A DNA stretch of 64,000 nt from Candidatus Planktophila sp. (GTDB lineage Bacteria > Actinomycetota > Actinomycetes > Nanopelagicales > Nanopelagicaceae): the NCBI GenBank assembly GCA_030681675.1, contig JAUXRP010000014.1, forward strand, positions 1 to 64,000, written 5' to 3'. Numbering within the stretch: the stretch's first letter is position 1; the number at the start of each line of letters is the position of its first letter. The notes under the pieces are model-generated. The model was not told the origin of the DNA. It was given only the letters and a program-made list of their open reading frames with translations, and did not search any database. A program made the translations under genes and the position numbers. This document shows, piece after piece, positions 49,121 through 58,506 of the stretch.

Positions 49121-50179
49121 CTACTTTGCTACCCACTGGGCATAGAAGAGTCCTAGACCTAATGCAACGAATAGTCCAGCAATTATCCAAAATCTAATTA
49201 CGATTGTGACTTCACCCCATCCTAAGAGTTCAAAGTGATGTTGCAAAGGAGCCATCTTAAATACACGTTTTCCGCCACTAATTTTGAAATAAAGGCGTTG
49301 AATAACCACAGACATCGTAATTATTACAAAAAGTCCACCGAGTGGAATCAGTAGAAGTTCTACGCGCAGCGTTGCAGCTAGTCCAGCCAATGCCCCGCCG
49401 AGAGCAAGTGAACCGGTATCGCCCATAAAAATCCTTGCAGGAGATGCATTCCACCATAGGAAACCAGTGCAAGAACCTGCAAATGCAGCGGCTAATACTG
49501 CTAAATCCAGTGGATCTCGAACTTGATAACACCCTGTTCCGACATTTATTGCGCAACCCTGTCCAAACTCCCACACACCTATCAAAATAAAGGCTAAAAA
49601 TGTCATTACAGCTGCACCAGTTGCAAGACCATCTAAACCATCTGCAAGATTTACACCATTGCTCGCTGACATCACCATTATAACTACCCAAGCGACTGCA
49701 ATTATTGGACCAAGATATAAAGAGGTTTCACGCACGCCAGAGAGGTAGTATGAAATTGGCGTAAGAGACGATGTGTCCGCAAAATTAATTCCAAGTCCAC
49801 CGAAAATGGCAGCTATTGATGCCTGTCCGAAGAGTTTTTGTTTAGCCGTTAAACCTAAAGATTTTTGTCGAGAGACTTTAAGCCAATCATCAATAAAGCC
49901 GAGCACTCCCAATGCAATTACTAAGCCTAAGACTAGTACCGCAGAAATTGTGAGCGAGTTTTGTGTTAGAAGGTGCGCCGTTAAATATCCAACAAGAGCG
50001 GCAGCAATGAGGATTATGCCTCCCATAGTAGGGGTGCCGCGTTTTATATGGTGACTACTTGGTCCATCATCACGAATTATCTGCCCGTAACCGCGTATTG
50101 CAAGAATCTTTATTAACCCTCGAGTACCAAAAAGTGAAAACAAAAGCGCAACTGCGGCGGCAATTAGGATTTGTCTCAC
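49121..50179 (-). CDS. mraY: Phospho-MurNAc-pentapeptide transferase
   Basis: Makes lipid I by moving phospho-MurNAc-pentapeptide to undecaprenyl phosphate. The 352 residues form about ten membrane helices with the catalytic loops [21 protein letters not shown] (Asp-Asp), [13 protein letters not shown] and [17 protein letters not shown], and [10 protein letters not shown] near the end. It overlaps murF by four bases. Confidence 0.97.
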   Translation of the reverse strand: MRQILIAAAVALLFSLFGTRGLIKILAIRGYGQIIRDDGPSSHHIKRGTPTMGGIILIAAALVGYLTAHLLTQNSLTISAVLVLGLVIALGVLGFIDDWLKVSRQKSLGLTAKQKLFGQASIAAIFGGLGINFADTSSLTPISYYLSGVRETSLYLGPIIAVAWVVIMVMSASNGVNLADGLDGLATGAAVMTFLAFILIGVWEFGQGCAINVGTGCYQVRDPLDLAVLAAAFAGSCTGFLWWNASPARIFMGDTGSLALGGALAGLAATLRVELLLIPLGGLFVIITMSVVIQRLYFKISGGKRVFKMAPLQHHFELLGWGEVTIVIRFWIIAGLFVALGLGLFYAQWVAK

Positions 50180-51552
50180 TTGTGGCTACTCACTTTTAGC
50201 ATCCAGAGCTCACGTATTTCTTGGGCGAGAAGCTCAAAATGTTCAGCGCGTGAAGCTTTTACTAAAACTATGTCTCCCGGCGCAAAATAATTAACGAAAT
50301 TAGTGGCCTCGGCAATATTTGCTACATGGTGGAATTGCATAGGACCGACTCCAGTTCCATACTCAGGGGCATTCACAATTACTAAATGGTCAATACCAAT
50401 CTCAGATGCAAGAGTGCCAATGTCTCTGCTCGCAATCTCTCCTGACTCGCCGAGCTCATGCATTTTTCCTAAAAATCCCCAGGATTGACCCCCACGTTCT
50501 TGGGCAAAAAAAGCCAGAGATCGGAGCGCTGCCTCCATTGATGCTGGGTTGGCATTGTAAGCGTCATTGATTAGAAGTAACTCATCTAACTCAACCAACT
50601 CCATTCTCCACTTGCTATGTACTTCTGCTGTCGATAGAGAACTCGCAATAATTTCTAGAGGGAGTGAGAGTGCAGTGCCTACGGCAGCGGCAGCCAAGGC
50701 GTTTGAAACTTGGTGGGCACCGATTAACCGCATTCCTACTGCATCACGACCTGCCTTAGTCACAAGATCAAAGTGCGGTCTACCTTCGCGAATTTCTACA
50801 TCTGCCGCACGAACATCGACGTCACTTCTCTCTCCAAAGGTAATGACAACGCCATCGTGTAGTGAAGCCATCGCTGGAGTAAATTCATCATAACATCCTA
50901 AAACTGCGATTCCTTTTTTGCCCAAAGCTTGAACAAGCTCACTCTTAGTTTCTGCGATTGCCAACTGTGAACCGAACTCACTAAAGTGAGCAGTTCCTAC
51001 AACCAATACAACTCCTATATCTGGCCTAGCAATTTCACATAATCGCGTAATATCTCCTTTATGGCGCGCCCCCATCTCCAAAATACAGAAACGGGTTCGC
51101 TCGTCACACTCGAGAAGTGTTATAGGCAATCCTAAATTATTGTTAAATGAACTGAATGGAGCAACAGTTGGACCAACCGCAGCCAGCATATGAGCTAATA
51201 AATCCTTCGTACTAGTTTTACCTTGCGAGCCCGTAACTGCGATAACCGATAAGTTGCTCAATCGAGTACGTATAAAGGCGGCAAGTACAGCAGTTGCCAA
51301 TATTACATCTTTAACTATTATGCAAGGGCCATCGATTAAGCGAGTAGTAAGTGAAAATACTGATCCAAGACGATACGCCTCTGCAACGAATTCATGGCCA
51401 TCGATATTTTCACCTTTTAATGCAAGAAAAAAACTACCTGGTGTCGCCAATCTCGAATCAAACACAGGCGCTTTTGATATTAGTAAGTTAGAATCGCAAT
51501 GAAGTTCTCCACCAACAAGTAGAGCAATCTCGCCGGCAGTTAAAGTAATCAT
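50176..51552 (-). CDS. murF: UDP-N-acetylmuramoyl-tripeptide-D-alanyl-D-alanine ligase
   Basis: Adds the D-Ala-D-Ala dipeptide to the UDP-MurNAc tripeptide. The 458 residues have the N-terminal domain ([18 protein letters not shown]), the ATP loop [18 protein letters not shown], the central [19 protein letters not shown] and the C-terminal [16 protein letters not shown]. It overlaps murE and mraY by four bases each. Confidence 0.96.
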   Translation of the reverse strand: MITLTAGEIALLVGGELHCDSNLLISKAPVFDSRLATPGSFFLALKGENIDGHEFVAEAYRLGSVFSLTTRLIDGPCIIVKDVILATAVLAAFIRTRLSNLSVIAVTGSQGKTSTKDLLAHMLAAVGPTVAPFSSFNNNLGLPITLLECDERTRFCILEMGARHKGDITRLCEIARPDIGVVLVVGTAHFSEFGSQLAIAETKSELVQALGKKGIAVLGCYDEFTPAMASLHDGVVITFGERSDVDVRAADVEIREGRPHFDLVTKAGRDAVGMRLIGAHQVSNALAAAAVGTALSLPLEIIASSLSTAEVHSKWRMELVELDELLLINDAYNANPASMEAALRSLAFFAQERGGQSWGFLGKMHELGESGEIASRDIGTLASEIGIDHLVIVNAPEYGTGVGPMQFHHVANIAEATNFVNYFAPGDIVLVKASRAEHFELLAQEIRELWMLKVSSHK

Positions 51553-53045
51553 CTCTTATCCTCAATCGCTCGGGCTAATTCGATGCGATCATCAAAGGCA
51601 TGAATAACTCCATTTATCTCCTGCCCCATTTCATGGCCTTTGCCTAAGATAATCACAACATCACCAGTTTTGGCGTGATTGACGGCGGTTTTAATCGCTA
51701 ATGTGCGATCACTGATTACTTGATTTGGCGCTAAAATCTCAATGTTTTCTGTCATTTGTTCCAGAATAACCTCAGGATCTTCACTTCGTGGGTTATCGCT
51801 AGTGAAAATTGCTACATCCGCACCATTTCGAAGTGCCATTCCCATTAAGGACCGCTTTGATCTATCCCTATCTCCACCACAGCCCAAAACCGCGATGACA
51901 TTTCCATCTGAAATATCATGGGCGGTTTCTAGAACACGTGCAACAGCATCGGGAGAGTGTGCGTAATCAACCAGCGCAGTGAATTTTTGTCCTAGACGAA
52001 CTGCCTCTAGTCGGCCTTTTGCTCCAGTTAGTATCGGAATTATTGCAGCCACGTCAATCGGATCGACTCCACTTTCAACAGCAATAGCTACAGCCATAAG
52101 CAGATTGTCATAATTGAATCCGCCGTAAAGGCAAGTTTTGCCTTCGATGAGAATTCCGCCGCTTCCCCTAATTGAAACTGAGGCACCAACATAGTCACGA
52201 GTAATTGATGTGTAATGCCAACTCGCCTTTGAATTAGAACGAGAAAGCGTTATTACGGGAAGTTGAGTTAAATCTGCCAGTCTCGCACCGTATTGGTCGT
52301 CAATATTAATGACAGCAAGGTCAGCAAACTCGAAGGTGAAGAGTTCGGCCTTGACTTTAAAATAACTCTCCATTGATTTATGAAAATCTAAGTGGTCTTG
52401 AGAAAGATTTGTGAATCCAACTACAGCGAAGTGACTTCCTCGAACTCTCTCCAAACTTATTGCGTGACTTGAAACTTCCATGATGATATTGTGCATATGA
52501 CGTTCTCGCATAAGCGCACAGAGCGCCTGTAACTCTGAACTCTCTGGTGTCGTTCTTTTACTCAATAGCGCCTCGCTACCTATCCGAACCTCTACCGTAC
52601 CAATGAGCCCGCTTTCTCGTCCTACTGCTTGCATAATCTGGTGCAGTAAAGTCGTTACTGTAGTTTTACCGTTCGTACCAGTAACTCCAATGCTATATAA
52701 ATCTCGCATGGGTTCGCCATAGAACCAAGCACTTAAGACCCCTGCTGATCGACGCGGATTTGAACTAATTAAAACTGGCACTCCACTAATCTTTGATGCC
52801 CCTACAGCATCGCTAAGAACTGCCACAGCACCTTTGGCAATTGCATCGATTGCAAAGTCGGCGCCGTGATATTTTTCACCAGGCAACGCTACAAAGATGT
52901 CGCCTGCAACAATACTGCTACTAGCTTGTGATACTCCCGTTATTTCAACCGCGGATAATTCTCCTTGATTCAAAGTTGATGTTGCGCCAACTAAGGAGAG
53001 GATTGAAGCAAGATTTTTGTTGGAATTATTTAGAGGTCTTTGCAT
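51549..53045 (-). CDS. murE: UDP-MurNAc-L-Ala-D-Glu:meso-diaminopimelate ligase
   Basis: Adds the third amino acid of the stem peptide. The 498 residues show the ATP loop VTGTNGKTTVTTLLHQIM, the carbamylated-Lys region and the C-terminal specificity motif DNPR at 417-420 (TSDNPRSEDPE). DNPR marks meso-diaminopimelate as substrate, so the cell wall should be of the A1-gamma, DAP type. It overlaps ftsI by 20 bases. AAGGTG ahead of the ATG supports this start. Confidence 0.96.
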   Translation of the reverse strand: MQRPLNNSNKNLASILSLVGATSTLNQGELSAVEITGVSQASSSIVAGDIFVALPGEKYHGADFAIDAIAKGAVAVLSDAVGASKISGVPVLISSNPRRSAGVLSAWFYGEPMRDLYSIGVTGTNGKTTVTTLLHQIMQAVGRESGLIGTVEVRIGSEALLSKRTTPESSELQALCALMRERHMHNIIMEVSSHAISLERVRGSHFAVVGFTNLSQDHLDFHKSMESYFKVKAELFTFEFADLAVINIDDQYGARLADLTQLPVITLSRSNSKASWHYTSITRDYVGASVSIRGSGGILIEGKTCLYGGFNYDNLLMAVAIAVESGVDPIDVAAIIPILTGAKGRLEAVRLGQKFTALVDYAHSPDAVARVLETAHDISDGNVIAVLGCGGDRDRSKRSLMGMALRNGADVAIFTSDNPRSEDPEVILEQMTENIEILAPNQVISDRTLAIKTAVNHAKTGDVVIILGKGHEMGQEINGVIHAFDDRIELARAIEDKR

Positions 53046-54858
53046 GTGTCACCTTCTTTGCCACTAAATCTCTTTCCGTGAGTGCCACCGGAATCACAGT
53101 TGTACCAGTTGGTGCAATGTGTCGACTCTGTAAAACAAAAGACATAACCTTTTTGAAAACTGGACCACCAAGCGCGCCGCCCCAATGCATTCCCTTAGGA
53201 TCTTGAATCGTTACGCTGATTACGTAGGCAGGTTTATCTGCAGGTGCAAAGCCAATAAATGATGCGGTGTAGCCGCGATAACACCCACACGTGTCATCGA
53301 TGCGCATTGCAGTTCCGGTTTTTCCAGCGACTCGATAGCCATTTATCGCCGCACTAGGCGCGGTTCCCGCAGATGAAACTACACTCTCCATCATTATTCG
53401 CATCGCCTTTGCGGTTTCAATACTAATAACTCGCTCACTCGTGCGACCTTGCGCAGGAGTGTAGTTTCCACTTGAATCACTCGTACCAGCAATTACAGTT
53501 GGAGAGACTCGTACACCGTTATTTGCAATCGTCGCAAAAATACTGGTGGCCTGCATCGACGTTAATGAGTATCCCTGGCCAAATGCAACCGTAGGAGCAG
53601 TTGTTCCTGACCAATCAGCTACTTCAGGCAGAATTCCTCGTGATTCACCCGGAAGCCCCGAACCAGTTTTCACACCAACGCCGAACTTCGAAAGATAATT
53701 AAAAAGTACTTGGTTAGGTAGGAGTTCTCCGATCTGGATTGTGCCTGTATTGCTTGAAACCGCTAAAACACCCGAAGAAGTCAGACGTTGAGTGGGATGT
53801 TTTTCATGATCATGAAAAACTCTATTAGAACGCTTCAGAGTGTAAGGAATCGTAAATACTGTTTCGGGAGTTATTTTTTTCTCCTCTAAGGCCGCGGCAA
53901 CTGTCATAACTTTTCCTGTTGAGCCAGGTTCGTAAACATCTTGCACGGAAGGATTTCGCATCGCAACGAGGGAGACTTTAGATGTGTGATTTGGATTAAA
54001 GGTCGGAGCTGTAGCATGAGCTAAAATTTCACCTGTTGCAGGATCCAGAACAATGACGGTTCCACTTATGGCTCTTGATGATTTAACGGCATCAGAGATT
54101 GCCTTGGAAGCTACCCACTGAATATCACGGTCAATAGTCAAACGCACCGACGTTCCTGCTTGCGCTGGAATTATTTCAGACTGGGATCCCGGAATTTCAG
54201 CCCCATACCCATTGGCATAGGAGTATTTGCCGTCAACTCCTGAAATTATGGAGTTCATACTGGATTCAAGGCCAGTTGCTCCCACTCCACTGCGATTAAC
54301 AAAGCCAACAAGAGATGCTATGAGTGAACCTGAGGGATATTCGCGAATATAGCTACTTTCTGGGAAAAAACCTATGATGCGCTGAGGACTCATCGCCGGA
54401 AATTTTTCATTATAATTTGCTATCTCTGAGCTCAATTTCTGCCAAGTTGCAGGTTTAGCATTTTGAAAGACCATGCTCCATTTACGCTCACCGGTAATGC
54501 TTGATTCAACTTCTGCAACCGTTAAACCTAAAATTGGTGCAACAAAACTTGCTACACGTGAAGGATTTGTGATCTGTGTTTGATCGACAACAATGCTTGT
54601 GGCTGCAACGCTTCTCGCAAAAGCAACTCCATGTACATCGGTTATTTCACCGCGAGGGGCAAGAAGCGAACGAGTATTTTCCATTTCATTAACTGCGCGC
54701 AATCGATAGTCCCCCGCCTGTAAGGCTTGGACTTGGACGAGGCGAGCTCCAAACAAGAGCATAAAGACAGTAATTACCAGCACTAAGAGTCGAATGCGGC
54801 CGTGCGCAAGGGCAAAATTACCCATTGCTCGCACTCTGCGATTCAATACTTTCTGCAT
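53026..54858 (-). CDS. ftsI: Septal transpeptidase FtsI (class B penicillin-binding protein)
   Basis: Cross-links septal peptidoglycan with FtsW. Up to 610 residues: an N-terminal membrane helix (LLVLVITVFMLLFGARLVQV), the pedestal domain and the transpeptidase with S313-T-G-K316 (EPGSTGKVM), SSN (AVSSNTGT) and K513-T-G (AGKTGTA). A Cys pair, CGC near the end (DDTCGCYRGY), is unusual in its spacing. Two starts are possible: 54858, overlapping ftsL by 41 bases, or ATG at 54825 (MGNFALAHG), overlapping it by eight. Neither has a strong ribosome binding site. Confidence 0.95.
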   Translation of the reverse strand: MQKVLNRRVRAMGNFALAHGRIRLLVLVITVFMLLFGARLVQVQALQAGDYRLRAVNEMENTRSLLAPRGEITDVHGVAFARSVAATSIVVDQTQITNPSRVASFVAPILGLTVAEVESSITGERKWSMVFQNAKPATWQKLSSEIANYNEKFPAMSPQRIIGFFPESSYIREYPSGSLIASLVGFVNRSGVGATGLESSMNSIISGVDGKYSYANGYGAEIPGSQSEIIPAQAGTSVRLTIDRDIQWVASKAISDAVKSSRAISGTVIVLDPATGEILAHATAPTFNPNHTSKVSLVAMRNPSVQDVYEPGSTGKVMTVAAALEEKKITPETVFTIPYTLKRSNRVFHDHEKHPTQRLTSSGVLAVSSNTGTIQIGELLPNQVLFNYLSKFGVGVKTGSGLPGESRGILPEVADWSGTTAPTVAFGQGYSLTSMQATSIFATIANNGVRVSPTVIAGTSDSSGNYTPAQGRTSERVISIETAKAMRIMMESVVSSAGTAPSAAINGYRVAGKTGTAMRIDDTCGCYRGYTASFIGFAPADKPAYVISVTIQDPKGMHWGGALGGPVFKKVMSFVLQSRHIAPTGTTVIPVALTERDLVAKKVTHAKTSK

Positions 54859-55219
54859 CTAAGTTTAAAAATACTGGAGATTCGGAAGGTTTCATTCCAA
54901 GTGCGACAGCGGAACGGGCAAGTGCTTCTGGGGATGATTGAGCATCTATTTGACGTGCAATCGCCTCGCGCTGATCACTGACCATCTTTACTTCCAGTTT
55001 AAGGTGCGTTAGTGCAAAAGCATCTTGTGCCAAAAGAGTATTTACAGTAAGGAGTAGAAGTAAGCCAGTGGCCCCTATAGCAGAAACAAAAATTGCAAAG
55101 TATTTTCTTTTTGCCTGTGCATCGGGAGAAATATCTGGAACAAGCTTTAAGGCTACCTTCGTCGACTTTTGTGCAAACCTTTCCCGTGAACGAGTAACTG
55201 CCGTTGCCGTCAATGCCAT
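54818..55219 (-). CDS. ftsL: FtsL-like septum protein
   Basis: A 133-residue bitopic protein between rsmH and ftsI, the usual place of ftsL. It has a basic cytoplasmic tail of about 40 residues, a membrane helix at about 42-63 (FAIFVSAIGATGLLLLLTVN) and an extracytoplasmic coiled-coil segment (LTHLKLEVKMVSDQREAIARQ) with the typical GM phrase (ALGMKPS). It would bridge FtsQ and FtsI-FtsW. The start shares one base with the rsmH stop. The call rests mainly on position and topology, since FtsL sequences diverge strongly. Confidence 0.88.
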   Translation of the reverse strand: MALTATAVTRSRERFAQKSTKVALKLVPDISPDAQAKRKYFAIFVSAIGATGLLLLLTVNTLLAQDAFALTHLKLEVKMVSDQREAIARQIDAQSSPEALARSAVALGMKPSESPVFLNLDAESIESQSASNG

Positions 55220-56172
55220 TATGCGGCCACTCTTTCAATAGCGCGCAGACGAACTGATGCCGAACGTGAATTTCCCTCGAGTTCTTGGACATCAGATGTT
55301 TCGCTTCCGCGAAAGACAAGCGAAAACTTAGCTGCTAATTCAGGTAACTCGAATGGAAGTTCGCGAGGTGTTCCAGATGTTGTCGAGCCAATAAAAAGAT
55401 CTTTTACAATTCGATCTTCAAGAGATTGAAAGGACATAACCACAAGTCGTCCTCCAACGCGTAGCAATTTAAGTGCTTCTGGCAGAGCTCGAGTTATCGC
55501 ACCAAGCTCATCGTTCGTTTCTATGCGAAGGGCTTGAAATGTTCGCTTGGCTGGATTGCCACCGGTACGACGAGTGGCAGCAGGTATAGCATTCTTGACC
55601 AATGTAGCAAGCTGGGCAGTTGAATTAAGAGGTTCTTTTGCACGTGCCTTTACAATCGATTCAACAACGCGAGTGGCATATTTCTCTTCACCGTAAGAAC
55701 GCAAAATTCGAACTAATTGACCTGGTTCATACGTATTGATGATTTCGGCGGCAGTTAGACTTTGGCTCTGATCCATCCGCATATCAAGTGGAGCATCATG
55801 TGAGTATGAAAAGCCACGATTTGTTTCATCAAGCTGCATGGATGAAACACCAAGATCAAAAAGTGCACCAGCAATGTGTGTATAGCCAAATGATTCTACA
55901 ACACTGCCAATTGCATCAAAACTGGTATGAAAAGTAAGTAGACGATCAGAGTATGCCGCCAAACTCTGAGTTGCTCTAGCCAATGCATCTTGATCGCGAT
56001 CGATACCAATAACAGTTAGTGTTGGAAACTTTTCTAGCAAGGCTTCTGTGTGTCCTCCAAGGCCTAATGTCGCATCAACAATTACTGGATGCTCTGTTGC
56101 CTTAATTGCAGGCTCGAGGAGTTCAATGCATCTATCTCGCATTACAGATATGTGTGCGTTTTTATCAATCAT
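55219..56172 (-). CDS. rsmH: 16S rRNA m4C1402 methyltransferase RsmH (MraW)
   Basis: SAM-dependent enzyme that N4-methylates C1402 in the ribosomal P site. The 317 residues have HISVMRDRCIELLEP, the SAM site VDATLGLGGHTEALLE, GIDRDQDALARA, LFDLGVSSMQLDE and AKRTFQALRIETNDEL. The ATG follows AAGGGGGAG. It is separated from mraZ by a 157-base spacer with a structured RNA, while downstream genes touch or overlap. Confidence 0.97.
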   Translation of the reverse strand: MIDKNAHISVMRDRCIELLEPAIKATEHPVIVDATLGLGGHTEALLEKFPTLTVIGIDRDQDALARATQSLAAYSDRLLTFHTSFDAIGSVVESFGYTHIAGALFDLGVSSMQLDETNRGFSYSHDAPLDMRMDQSQSLTAAEIINTYEPGQLVRILRSYGEEKYATRVVESIVKARAKEPLNSTAQLATLVKNAIPAATRRTGGNPAKRTFQALRIETNDELGAITRALPEALKLLRVGGRLVVMSFQSLEDRIVKDLFIGSTTSGTPRELPFELPELAAKFSLVFRGSETSDVQELEGNSRSASVRLRAIERVAA

Positions 56173-56221
56173 TACTCCCCCTTTACTTGATATTTAATAT
56201 CTACTTACATTCTCTGTTTTC

Positions 56222-56327
56222 AACTCTCATCTCTGGTCACCGCCGGCCGACGGATCTATTTAGTAGCGGCGCCGGGGAAGGGGCGCCGATACGTTCGAAA
56301 GGTCGGCGGTGGCCACAAATGAGAGTT
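56222..56327 (-). ncRNA. Structured RNA element between mraZ and rsmH, mraW-motif-like
   Basis: A GC-rich nested fold in a mostly AT-rich spacer. The outer stem pairs 56222-56230 with 56319-56327 (9 bp). A second stem pairs 56234-56244 with 56305-56315 (11 bp with one G-U) and continues GAC 56249-56251 with GTC 56302-56304 after a bulge. An apical hairpin pairs CGGCGCC 56267-56273 with 56282-56288 around an eight-base loop, CCTTCCCC on the minus strand. A cis-acting mraW RNA motif is known directly upstream of mraW (rsmH) in actinobacteria, and the position agrees. The fold is clear; membership in that family is inferred. Confidence 0.75.
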
Positions 56328-56329
56328 CG

Positions 56330-56761
56330 TTAGAACAAACCTGGAAAGACCTCCTCAGAAACATCTGCAAAGCTCTTTTCGCGATCTGCTAAATACTCAT
56401 TCCACGATGTTGAATCCCAAATTTCAACACGTGTGTTTGCACCAATGACTACGCAATCCTTTTCAAGTCCGGCATATGTACGAAGATTTTGCGGAATTGT
56501 TATGCGACCTTGTCGATCTGGAATCTCATCGTGCGCGCCGGCAAACATCACTCGGCTGTAATCGCGAGCTGCTTTAGCTGTGACCGGTGCTTGTTTCAAC
56601 GTCTGTGTTATAACTTCAAATTCACTCGACGGAAAAACATAGAGACAACGCTCTTGACCTTTAGTAATGACTAAACCAGAAGCCAACTCTTCTCGAAATT
56701 TCGCGGGAAGAATGAGTCGGCCTTTTTCATCAAGACGTGGTTCATGGGTACCAAGAAACAT
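56330..56761 (-). CDS. mraZ: Transcriptional regulator MraZ
   Basis: A 143-residue DNA-binding protein with two SpoVT-AbrB-like half domains, [16 protein letters not shown] near residues 11-26 and [18 protein letters not shown] near 81-98. MraZ binds direct repeats ahead of its own gene and controls the division cluster. Four tandem 10-base repeats lie 49-88 bases upstream of its ATG, which fits self-regulation. It is the first gene of the cluster that runs to yggT. The start after the AAGGGG region is well placed for the family. Confidence 0.96.
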   Translation of the reverse strand: MFLGTHEPRLDEKGRLILPAKFREELASGLVITKGQERCLYVFPSSEFEVITQTLKQAPVTAKAARDYSRVMFAGAHDEIPDRQGRITIPQNLRTYAGLEKDCVVIGANTRVEIWDSTSWNEYLADREKSFADVSEEVFPGLF

Positions 56762-56809
56762 GTGTACCCCTTCCCCAAGGTCGCTCGCCGTATGAAACTT
56801 CGGCTTAGT

Positions 56810-56849
56810 TCCCCACTTTACTCCATTTTCCTCCTTTTTACACCACTTT
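56810..56849 (-). promoter_or_regulatory. Tandem 10-bp MraZ boxes ahead of mraZ
   Basis: On the minus strand four 10-base units follow without gaps: AAAGTGGTGT, AAAAAGGAGG, AAAATGGAGT, AAAGTGGGGA. MraZ is known to bind TGG-containing direct repeats with 10-bp spacing, so that subunits of its ring face the same side of the helix. A TAATAT at 56857-56862, just upstream, may be the -10 element. Confidence 0.75.
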
Positions 56850-56898
56850 GAGCCAAATATTAACTGTTTTCATCCACATCGCCCCACCTTTCAGGCAT

Positions 56899-56929
56899 TA
56901 AAAATGGCCCCCCTTTAAAGGGAGGCCAT
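56899..56929 (-). terminator. Rho-independent terminator after the DUF3040 gene
   Basis: A near-perfect palindrome at 56904-56929 (ATGGCC...GGCCAT with one mismatch) is followed on the minus strand by TTTTTAAT. It begins 18 bases after the DUF3040 stop and separates the SOS cassette and DUF3040 from the mraZ promoter. It is the clearest terminator in the window. Confidence 0.85.
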
Positions 56930-56946
56930 CTCATCAAAGCGAGAGA

Positions 56947-57294
56947 TTATTGATTATTACGCTCATCCCAACGCTCTTCAAGGCGTGAGCCGAGACCAGT
57001 TTTTTTGCGAGCGCCTTTTATGCGAGGGCTGCGTGTTCCCACAGAGGAGACAATCGCAATTACTCCAGTAAGTGCGATGAGAAAGCCAAGAACCCCAACG
57101 GGTGTCGTTTTAGCTACTAAGCCAGCAAAGAGTGTGACGGTTCCACTGAGAATGAGAGCTGCACCAATTAGAGTTCGCGTGCGGCGCGGCGGCCGAGCTT
57201 CACCAGATAAGGCTGAAAATAGGCGTGGATCCTCGGTTAAGAGCGCAGCCTCCATCTCCTGGAGCATTCGCTTCTCATGATCAGATAGTGGCAT
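56947..57294 (-). CDS. DUF3040 membrane protein
   Basis: A 115-residue protein of a family found almost only in actinobacteria. It starts with the DUF3040 signature PLSDHEKRMLQEMEAALLTEDPRLFSAL, followed by a basic stretch (RPPRRTRT), two membrane segments at about 42-62 and 65-84, and a basic C-terminal tail with Arg and Lys. The function is unknown. It commonly lies between dinB and mraZ in actinobacteria, as here. It is 36 bases after dinB and is followed by a terminator. Confidence 0.92.
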   Translation of the reverse strand: MPLSDHEKRMLQEMEAALLTEDPRLFSALSGEARPPRRTRTLIGAALILSGTVTLFAGLVAKTTPVGVLGFLIALTGVIAIVSSVGTRSPRIKGARKKTGLGSRLEERWDERNNQ

Positions 57295-57330
57295 ATGGCC
57301 ATAATAGAGAATTTTTCCCAGTGGTGCTAC

Positions 57331-58506
57331 TTATTCACTCTCTGTTGACGCTGGTTTAATTAATCGAGCTGGACGCACGCTCCCTGCGCCAAATCGAGCC
57401 CTTGCACGGTCAATAGCACCATCGGCCTGGCGCCAACCACTCTCCCGCGCTCCTAATACCAACTGCTCAGGAGCGCGCCCGCTTAAATTCTCAAGGCTAA
57501 CTCCGACTAATCGAAGGCGAGCCCGGTCGATTTTGAGTGCTTCATAGAGGGCCTTAACAACCTCATAAATCTCATGTGTTCCATTTATCGGTAATGCAAG
57601 AGTTTTCGATCTATTAATAGTTGAAAAATCGGCAAAGCGTACTTTTATTGAAATAGTTTTAGTAAAGAGCTCTTTATCTCGAAGCTTCGCCGATGCACGT
57701 TCGGTTAAACGCAAAAATTCAGTCAAAATTTCAGCAGGGCTATCTAAATCGCGGGCAAAAGTTTCGGCCGCGCTAATGCTCTTTTCAGCATCGTGGGGAG
57801 TCACATCGCGATAGTCACGACCCCAGGCAAGCTCATAGAGCGATGCCCCACTGGCCTGTCCCAATGCACGAATCAAAGTGGCGCGTGGCAAGTTCGCGAT
57901 ATCTTCAATAGTTCGTAGACCTAAACGCTCTAGAGTTTGCGCTGTTTTTTCTCCTACTCCCCACATCGCTTGAATCGGTAATGGATGTAAGAAAGTCAGA
58001 ATGCGATCAGCTGTAATCTCAAGCACTCCATTGGGTTTGCAGTTCTGCGATGCAAGTTTTGCAATGAACTTTGATGGCGCAATTCCAACTGAACATGTTA
58101 TTCCCTCTTGCGCCTCTACCTTTGCTCGTATCAATGTTGCAATTTCGCGCGGTGAGCCAATTAAGCGTTCTACCCCGCTCACATCTAAGAAAGCTTCATC
58201 AAGGGAGATGGGTTCGACCCATGGAGTAAAACTTTCGAAGATGTTCATCACGTGTGATGAGACTTCTTGATAGCGCTTCATATCTACCGGTAAAAAGATA
58301 GCGTGAGGTGCTAAGCGGCGAGCTCGACCCACCGGCATCGCTGCATGTATTCCAAATTTGCGAGCCTCGTAATTAGCGGCCGAGACAACGCCACGCGCAC
58401 CCATTCCAATTACTACTGCTTTACCTTTTAGTTCGGGGTTATCGCGCTCGGCAACAGAGGCAAAAAACGCATCCATGTCCACGTGAAGAATCGAAGCCGA
58501 ACTCAT
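57331..58506 (-). CDS. dinB: DNA polymerase IV (Y family), catalytically complete
   Basis: Translesion polymerase, 391 residues. Both catalytic blocks are intact: D10-M-D12 (HVDMDAFFASV) and D103-E104 (SLDEAFLDV). The helix-hairpin-helix (MWGVGEKTAQTLERLGL) and little-finger domains are present, and EQLVLG near the C-terminus could be the beta-clamp motif. The start overlaps dnaE2 by four bases. In mycobacteria the DnaE2 partner ImuB lacks catalytic residues; here the gene in the dnaE2 operon encodes an active-type polymerase, so it differs from ImuB. Confidence 0.95.
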   Translation of the reverse strand: MSSASILHVDMDAFFASVAERDNPELKGKAVVIGMGARGVVSAANYEARKFGIHAAMPVGRARRLAPHAIFLPVDMKRYQEVSSHVMNIFESFTPWVEPISLDEAFLDVSGVERLIGSPREIATLIRAKVEAQEGITCSVGIAPSKFIAKLASQNCKPNGVLEITADRILTFLHPLPIQAMWGVGEKTAQTLERLGLRTIEDIANLPRATLIRALGQASGASLYELAWGRDYRDVTPHDAEKSISAAETFARDLDSPAEILTEFLRLTERASAKLRDKELFTKTISIKVRFADFSTINRSKTLALPINGTHEIYEVVKALYEALKIDRARLRLVGVSLENLSGRAPEQLVLGARESGWRQADGAIDRARARFGAGSVRPARLIKPASTESE

